Origin: Bagarius yarrelli
Taxonomy: Eukaryota; Chordata; Actinopteri; Siluriformes; Sisoridae
Assembly (NCBI GenBank): GCA_005784505.1
Contig: VCAZ01000190.1
Coordinates: forward strand, 160,001-224,000
Direction of reading: 5' to 3'
DNA: 64,000 nucleotides
In this document: positions 57,480 through 64,000 of the stretch, piece after piece
Position numbering within the stretch: position 1 is the first letter of the stretch
Layout of the letters: every line of letters starts with the position of its first letter
Made by a program: the position numbers and the translations under genes
Notes under the pieces: generated by a model
What the model saw: the letters and a program-made list of their open reading frames with translations, nothing else
The model's database searches: none
What the model was told of the DNA's origin: nothing

Positions 57480-58060
57480 GATTCCTTAGTCAGAGAAAAC
57501 GTCTAATTCATTCATGTGAATTTTAACATTGTGAATCAACCAAATGAATCAATTGGATTTTAAATGCAGTTTCTGTTTGATTAAATTCCTGCAGCCCAGT
57601 CGATTTAGAGTCAGAAAATATTCAAATCTGCAAAATTAAAATTATGTACATGAGGGTTGACGTTAATCCAAATCAAAATATCAACTGAATTAATTATTTT
57701 CTGCGGGTGAGTCAATTCAGAGTCAGAAAAAACATCTGATTCTTACATTTTTCCATACTTTGCCATTAAATTGAATCAAAATATCAAATGAATTCGTTTG
57801 ATATGAATCATTTTGATTCTGAGACTGAATCAGCATTCTGTTTTTATTTTTAATTCCTGCAGGTGAATTGATTCAAAGTCAAAATACCAAATGAACAAAT
57901 TAGATTCTGAGTCAAAATCAGCTCGGTCTATGATCCATTTTAGCAGCTGATTTAATTTAAAGTCAGCAAAACATATTATGGTAAAATTATCTGCCATTTA
58001 ACTGAATCAAAATATCAAATGAATTAGTTTGATTCATAATTTAGGTGAGTCGCTTTGGAG
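57480..58060. repeat. Degenerate GAATCA/GATTC repeat region
   Basis: Words TCAAAATATCAAATGAAT, TTTGATTC, GAGTCAGAAAA and TGAATCA recur in loose units of 110-130 bases. Resembles 42045-42970 and 49770-49990. Confidence 0.65.
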
Positions 58061-58079
58061 TCAAATCAATTTCTTGCTC

Positions 58080-58620
58080 AGCTCAGGCGCTTTTGGATCC
58101 TAACACATTCAGACAAAAAGAATGCGAGTCGTTCGCTGCACCTTTTCTCCAATATCTTGTTGTGCCAGGAACCAGAATTTGTTGGAACGAATCCAAATCC
58201 GTAAGAACTTCCTCTTTAATCTGTTCAGCGAGGTCGAAATCAAACAGACGTGTCGGTGTCGTGACAGACAACATGTCCTGCCACAAGCACTTGTGGCCTT
58301 TGTTTCCATGACAATCATCGAGACAGCGTTGCAGTGTAGGGGATGAAGTAAAGTGTGACCACCGCCAATTAGCCTAATTCGTTTAAGCAGAAACGCTTCC
58401 TCACCTCAAATTAAATTTCGGCACCGATTCCTTCGCAGTGCGTCGTACACGCCAGAAATTGAAAATCAGAAGTGCTCTTTGTCATCATCCGTGTTGGCGT
58501 CGGTGTGCTTAATGGACCGGACAGCGCAATTGGCAGCTTGTGTTATGTAACGTCGTAGCGCATTAAACTGCTAGCACTCACGTTTCGTAGCATGCGTTCG
58601 AAAAACGTGTCACTGCAGGT
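58080..58620. promoter_or_regulatory. Candidate conserved non-coding block
   Basis: Complex, CpG-containing sequence. It includes the near-palindrome CCACAAGCACTTGTGG at 58281-58296, ACCGCCAATTAGCCTAATTC and CAAATTAAATTTCGGC. Several short frames overlap on both strands with no domain. Confidence 0.35.
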
Positions 58621-58890
58621 TCGCTACAGCGATAACAAATGTTTACATACAAATCTACAACAAAAGCACAGAGGTTCTATTATCATCCCACACAGAACAT
58701 GCTAACATTAGAAACATTTATTTAGTTTTGTTTTCTGTTATCCAATTATCTACAAAGCCTAAACTCGTCTTATTCTCAGGGAGTCGAGACTCTTTTCAGG
58801 ATTAAAGAATTTTTTAACAGCTACAGTAGAACTGAATAACCTGAATAACTAACAACTCCAGTTTTTACGATTTGGTTTCATTACCAGGTT
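58621..58890. other. Spacer
   Basis: No feature recognised. Confidence 0.4.
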
Positions 58891-58897
58891 GTAATCA

Positions 58898-59093
58898 TTT
58901 ACATTTTACAGCATTTGGCAGATGTTCTTACCCAGAGCGACTTACATTCCCTTTTTTCATGCAACTGAGCAATTAGGGGTTAGGGATCTTGCTCAGGGGC
59001 TCAACAGTGGCAGTTTGCTGGTGCTGGGAATCGAACCCAGATCTTCCAATTAGCAGTCCAACACCTTAACCACTGCTCTACCACTTCGACCAC
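58898..59093 (-). mobile_element. SINE type A, nearly full length
   Basis: Reverse orientation with both promoter boxes: B box at 59028-59038 (GGAATCGAACC) and A box at 59070-59080 (CCACTGCTCTA). The body has GGGGTTAGGGATCTTGCTCA and the tail TTTACATTTTACAGCATTTG. Confidence 0.92.
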
Positions 59094-59740
59094 TTTTTTT
59101 TTAGTTTGTGTAGTTTGACGTTACTATGACTGACTAGCGCTGTAAGAAACATTTTGAAATTGTATTAAAAATTAAATAAATATATTTTGGTAAATAACAA
59201 AAGACTTTTTCTTTTTGTGTCTGAGGCTTTTAACAACGAGAGAATCTTTAGATAGGTGTTTATTAACAAACTTAATTCAAATATCAAATTACTAAGACGT
59301 TGAAATTGTTTTATAGCTACCTTTAGCTAGTTAATTTGCATAAATACATTTGATTGGATAAACCCTAATACAGGTGATGTTACTGAAGTCAATAAGGGAT
59401 TTTCAGTATTATTTGTCATAGATTGTAGATCTTGGCAGTTATTTCCTGCATAAGCTGTTACCATAGAAACAATAAGATTACTAATTATCTTCTGTTCGAC
59501 CAATCAGAAGAGAGAATTCATCATGTTATTTTTTTTTCTAGAGTATGTGGTGTTGAGGTGATTTTCTCCGAATAAAAGTCCTCAGTGTGGGAACAGTGAT
59601 GACAGCCTGACCTTCTAGTGCTGTAAGCAAATGAGCTCGGCTTATTAAGGGATGACAGCGAGGAACAGCGCAAACGCAGAGACTCGTCATTAGCCAAGTA
59701 GCAGAGAAGATATTCCTCTCATCTGACATGACAAGCAGCG
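59094..59740. other. Spacer
   Basis: AT-rich. No feature recognised. Confidence 0.4.
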
Positions 59741-59742
<2 letters not shown>

Positions 59743-59795
<53 letters not shown>

Positions 59796-60138
59796 ACGAT
59801 GCTGTCTCTCTCGCTCTCTGTCTCTCTGTCTCTGTCTTTTACCCTGCCATCCCTCTCTCTCTGTCTTTTATTCTTTTTCACCCTGCCGTCTCCCTCTGTC
59901 TATTTATTTCTCCCTTTCTCTTTCTCATGTTTCTCTCTCTTCTCTCTTCGTCTCTCCTTGTCACCGCGTTGTCTTCCTCTCTATCTCTCTGTCTCTGTCT
60001 CTTTCTCTCATACTCACTCTGATGTATCTCTGTATTTTTCTGACACTCTGCTGTCTCTTTCTCTCGCCTTGCAGTCTCTCTCTTTCTCTTTTTCATTCTC
60101 TTTGTTTCTCTGTCCTGAGCTTTCTTTCTCACACATGG
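59743..60138 (+). repeat. (CT)n-type microsatellite tract
   Basis: A pure CT run (59743-59792) followed by diverged CTCTGTCT/TTTCTCT sequence with CACCCTGCCGTC-like inserts. Confidence 0.95.
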
Positions 60139-60289
60139 TGTGAGGTAAAGATACATAAGTGCTAAAAAAAGGACCTTAAAAACATGCGAGAGTGTAAAAT
60201 TTGTAGGAACAAAGCCTGGTGTGTGTGTGTGTTTGGAGGATCATGAGGACCTCTGCCATTTTCCAGCAGGTGAAAGAGCAGATATCTGG

Positions 60290-60560
60290 TATCTCCAGCG
60301 TCATTCGGCGTGACTGCATCCTGATGGTTTCCAGCTGCGCTGTACTGAGTGCTGTGATTAATGACTCTTAAAGTGATGCGAACCCCCGCGTCCCGCTTAC
60401 ACGAATATCTTCGCCAGCAGGTAAGCCTGAAACCCCTGCGAGCTTGGCACGGGGACGAGTCTGGGCCTCCAGCGTCAACGTTATGGCCCTCAGAGAATAG
60501 TCGAAGAACGAAGCAAGAAAAAGCTGCAAAAGCACAAGACGAAAATTTCAGCTAGTTTAA
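60290..60560. promoter_or_regulatory. Candidate regulatory block with a splice-donor-like site
   Basis: Complex GC-richer sequence. An ATG at 60361 opens 20 codons up to CAG/GTAAG at 60420/60421, a perfect donor consensus, but no acceptor or homologous peptide is recognised. A first coding exon cannot be excluded. Confidence 0.2.
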
Positions 60561-63500
60561 TTAATAGCAAATAAATAATGTTTTTATTAATATTTTAAGT
60601 TCAATTACTTTGGAATTACATCCACCTTGAATGAAATCTTTTGATAGCTATAGCTGTAATGCTAGCTACAGTGTGTAGTGAGGTATGTGAAGTCCTGGTT
60701 CCTGATATTTGTCCATGTTTGATTCACTTTCTGCAAGTGAGTTGATTCAGAGTCAAGTCACTTAAAGAGTCAAGTGCCGAAAGACTTGTTTCGCATTCTT
60801 TTAAATCTGCAGAGCCAAAGACGGTCACATATTGCACGCAGGCCACCACTGTACCCTTAAACAGCCGTCCAACAAACTCACGCTCTTAGTCTTACGCCAG
60901 ATTCCGTCTGACCCCAAAACGAAATTCAATAAACACGAAAGACATGCTGATCAAGAGAAGGTTTAATTGTTGCTTTTGGCTCCTCAACGTTGCTTTTGAT
61001 CCTTTCCTCTGAAGATCCCCGGGTGCTAGACTAAATATATACACGTTTCTAACCTTCCAGTTCTCCTCCATCTGCGACTGAATGAAAATCTGGCGACGAA
61101 GTGATCGAAAGCTCTTGCAGCCAATCGGTATCCCGCTAGCCGCAAAATTGATTTCACTTAAACCAACAGTGGTGGCAAAGTTCTTCATTACACCAAATAA
61201 TTCTTTCCATCTTCTGTTGCTTTACAGAAAAGATTTTGGAGTTCTCCAAACCAGATGTTTCACCGAAAGGTTTCACTTTTCAACCTTTGAAATAAATCCC
61301 CAACAAATTAAAAGGGATGCGCACAAAAACTCCTAATCATTTCTCCAGGAGAACGCTCCTCGGGACGTTCCAGCGAGTTATGGTGTTATCATTCCACACT
61401 GACAGCACGCTATTATTCCGAGGATAGTCGGCTTGCGGATTGGGTTTCACTCCGTGTTCCTGAAGTTCTGGACCTGCTGTGCCCACTCATAACCGACTGA
61501 CTTTTAGGACTTCATAAGTTTTTCCCAGGAAAAGCAGCAAGGTTTAAGCTGTAATATTAGACAATGTCTTTAGAGATGCCAGATCCTCTATGTCATGAGG
61601 TATGACTCCAAAGATTTCAGGGATTGGAAGAGTGCCCTTCTCTCTGAGTGCATTTTTATATTAGGAAGGGAAAAAATTAAGCAAAAACAGAAAATCCCAG
61701 GGGTGTGTGCAAGTGGGAACCAACTTCTCCAAAAAAAAAAAATTGGGCCAGTGGCCAGATTCTGCTTCCGATCTGGCCTTAAAACTGTGTCTTAAACCAG
61801 GGCTCATATGATGTCAGTGGGCGGAGCTTTTAAAACAGCCTGCAGATGAATGGCGCCATTTATACAAGATAATCGATAATTAAGATAAATGAACAACAAT
61901 TAAATATGCAACATGGGTCATGGAGCGATGACGGTTACATGCTGGTGATGCAGAGGTTTCTGCTTCCTACCAGTGGAAACACAAGCCAGGTTCTGAAGGT
62001 TCTTAAGGTTCAAGTGTGACCCTTGGTCGAGCACCGGCTCCAGTCCCAGTGGAAACTATGAATGATGTTTTAAGCTTCTGTTTATTTGGCAATTCTCACA
62101 CATTAATGAAGTGACTTTCTTCCCACAGTCGCTAGAATTAACTCAACATCCAAATCCTGCTGGTGAGTTTGTTTCGCTGATAATCTGTTCACCACTTTAA
62201 CGCCTGATGTTGATAATCCTGCTTTTTTATATAAATCTCCCAAAGGATTTCATGTACCTACTATCATATTCAGTACAAAAATCAAAAAAGTGGAATATTC
62301 CAAGGCATGTGATCGTAACTGACAGGTAAATCTTGATGTTCAGAGAACGACCGGTGAATAGAGAGAATTGCAGGATGGGAGTTTGATTGAATTTGACTTT
62401 GTGTTAACCCCAGTGGCCCCATGAACGCTTTGCGCTACTTTCCCTCGGACAAACTGACAAGCTTTCTATAAAAACCAGCTCCGCTCTGGAATTTCGCCTG
62501 CACTTTGAACAAACTGGCTGGAAAAAGGAAAACTTGGCCAGTGTACAGATGTCAGCGAGTTGTATGCGAAAGTATTACTGTGGTCCATTTGATCTGACAT
62601 TAAACGGCACAGGTCTACCTGGAGACTGAAAGGAAACCAGAACTCGATCTCTACAGTCTCAGACCTCAACCATTATTAAAGCCTTTCTCGTCCTTTCGCA
62701 ATAACAGTATCAGTGTGAGCGCTGATCTGTTGTTTTTATTGATGTGTTTGATTTGAAATAATTGAAAGCATGTTCCAGGGATTGAGTAACCACTGTTCGA
62801 GGCGGGGACTTCAAACTTCTGCGGCTTTTTCCCGTCTTGCACCCACTTGCCGGGTCACATTTCTCTATTTCCATCTAAAAACAGATATATAGAGTGAAGA
62901 TATTCAACCACCTGTAAGCAGGTTTCAGATAACTAACGTTAATGTGACGTTCATAAAAAAAACATTGAATATATGTTAGAATTCTACAATTTACAGCATC
63001 AAGGTGGCAATTTAAATCCTTTTCCTCCACAAATCATAATTCAGATCTATTCAAAATATTCCACAAGTGACAGCATTCAAAAATTTCTGAAGACCACGAG
63101 AAAAGGAAATGGGAAGTTCATTTTTTCTAAGGGTCTTTTCGGCATTTGGCATAACAAACAGGTATTAAAAAATATCAGAATATAAATATTTTAAAATCTT
63201 TAATCATCTCCTGGGTCCAGAGTTTGAAATTCTGCACTGGATGACATCACAGAGCAGAGTAACATCAGGTTATTAATGGTTCCGCCGTTGTGTCTGTAAG
63301 CAGAGGTTCCTGTAACGTTCTCCGTGCATCCCTCAAGATTAGATTAATACCAGAATGTGACTGTTTGACAGACTCCTTCTTCCAGTTATGGATGAGGTTA
63401 TTTACATGGTGCATGATGAAATCCCTGAGATGGATGTCCTACTACACATGTGGCTGATGTTGTAAAAGAAATCACTGGCTCATTGACTAATCGAATGTGC

Positions 63501-64000
63501 AAGGGGGTATCATTTTGTCCCTCAAAGAAAGAAAACTAAAGGAATAGTGAAAGCTGGTTGGTGGTTGTAGATATCTGAATTCTGGCTGAACTCTTTTTAG
63601 GATGCTGCATGGGGATGATGAGCGGCTGACATCAGACCCATGAAAAGACATGATATCTTATTTTCCTGAGCCGGACTGACACAAATTCTACCACATTATC
63701 CTAATGTTTCGCTCATGACTGCAAAAAAAGAGAGAGTTGTGCTGTGGAATGGAGGTACTTTTAAGCAGATGTGGGTAAGGATGAGTTTTGCTTTTCATTT
63801 AGATAATTTGTTTGTTCCTGATGGGGTGAATGAAGATGTCCTGGAAAGAGCAGTCTAAATGGAAGTCTGACACTTCAGAGTCATCAAATTAAGTGAAAAG
63901 GACTGGCAAGCATGTGCACCCAATTGAATCTGTCAAGCTGAAATCTAAGGCATGTTGACTTGAGGGGTTTACACTATAGAGAAAAGAAGAGTTTCTCACA
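60561..64000. other. Unique spacer, no gene recognised
   Basis: Mostly non-repetitive. A small hairpin (GGCCAGAT, 10-base loop, ATCTGGCC) lies at 61753-61778. Complex segments at 60890-61500 and 62400-62700 could be regulatory. 63350-64000 has a coding-like look in places but many stops, and could be very old transposon sequence. No family is recognised. Confidence 0.35.

Overview
The window looks like teleost fish genomic DNA, most likely an ostariophysan and probably a catfish (Siluriformes). It has a low gene density, very abundant dinucleotide microsatellites, long CT/GA tracts and AT-rich spacers. It also carries many copies of tRNA-derived SINEs with the endings typical of catfish and related fishes, a fold-back MITE of a kind common in fish, and non-LTR retrotransposon remnants. 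The species call is inferred from repeat types I recognise, not from a search. I found no complete protein-coding gene. The only protein-coding candidate is a short possible terminal exon at 116-215, which resembles the end of a PDZ domain. The long open frames elsewhere are readings through simple repeats or minisatellites and are not listed as genes.

Layout. 1-2.6 kb: candidate terminal exon, a (TTCTC)n/pyrimidine tract, and a SINE interrupted by a copied local segment. 3.18-11.55 kb: an approximately 8.4 kb minisatellite with a 35-bp unit. 11.6-15 kb: spacer with a conserved-looking block, a SINE fragment and a MITE. 15-20 kb: a dense field of microsatellites (CA, CT, GA, poly-C, poly-G), two LINE 3' ends sitting inside GA/CT tracts, and a 127-bp inverted repeat. 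20-27 kb: AT-rich spacer with a 10-bp minisatellite, followed by a small array of nuclear-receptor-like half-sites. 28.2-30.5 kb: a decayed Tx1/L1-like LINE carrying nested SINEs. 30.7-31.8 kb: the 3' part of a second LINE family on the minus strand, again inside a CT tract. 32-47 kb: spacer with SINEs, microsatellites and GC-richer blocks that may be cis-regulatory. 48.4-49.5 kb: the most enhancer-like stretch. 50-60 kb: SINEs, one large interspersed repeat, and degenerate GATTC- and GTTT-type repeats. 60-64 kb: unique sequence without recognisable genes.

The overall picture is an intergenic region that may lie downstream of a PDZ-protein gene. It contains scattered complex, homeodomain-motif-rich blocks that could be conserved regulatory elements; conservation cannot be tested here. 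The most interesting signal is that three separate copies of one LINE family lie within GA microsatellites in the same relative orientation, which suggests target-specific insertion. Other items worth a second look are the 8.4 kb minisatellite, the four-half-site DR3 array, the 127-bp inverted repeat, and the 36-bp direct repeat that flanks a copied segment inside a SINE.
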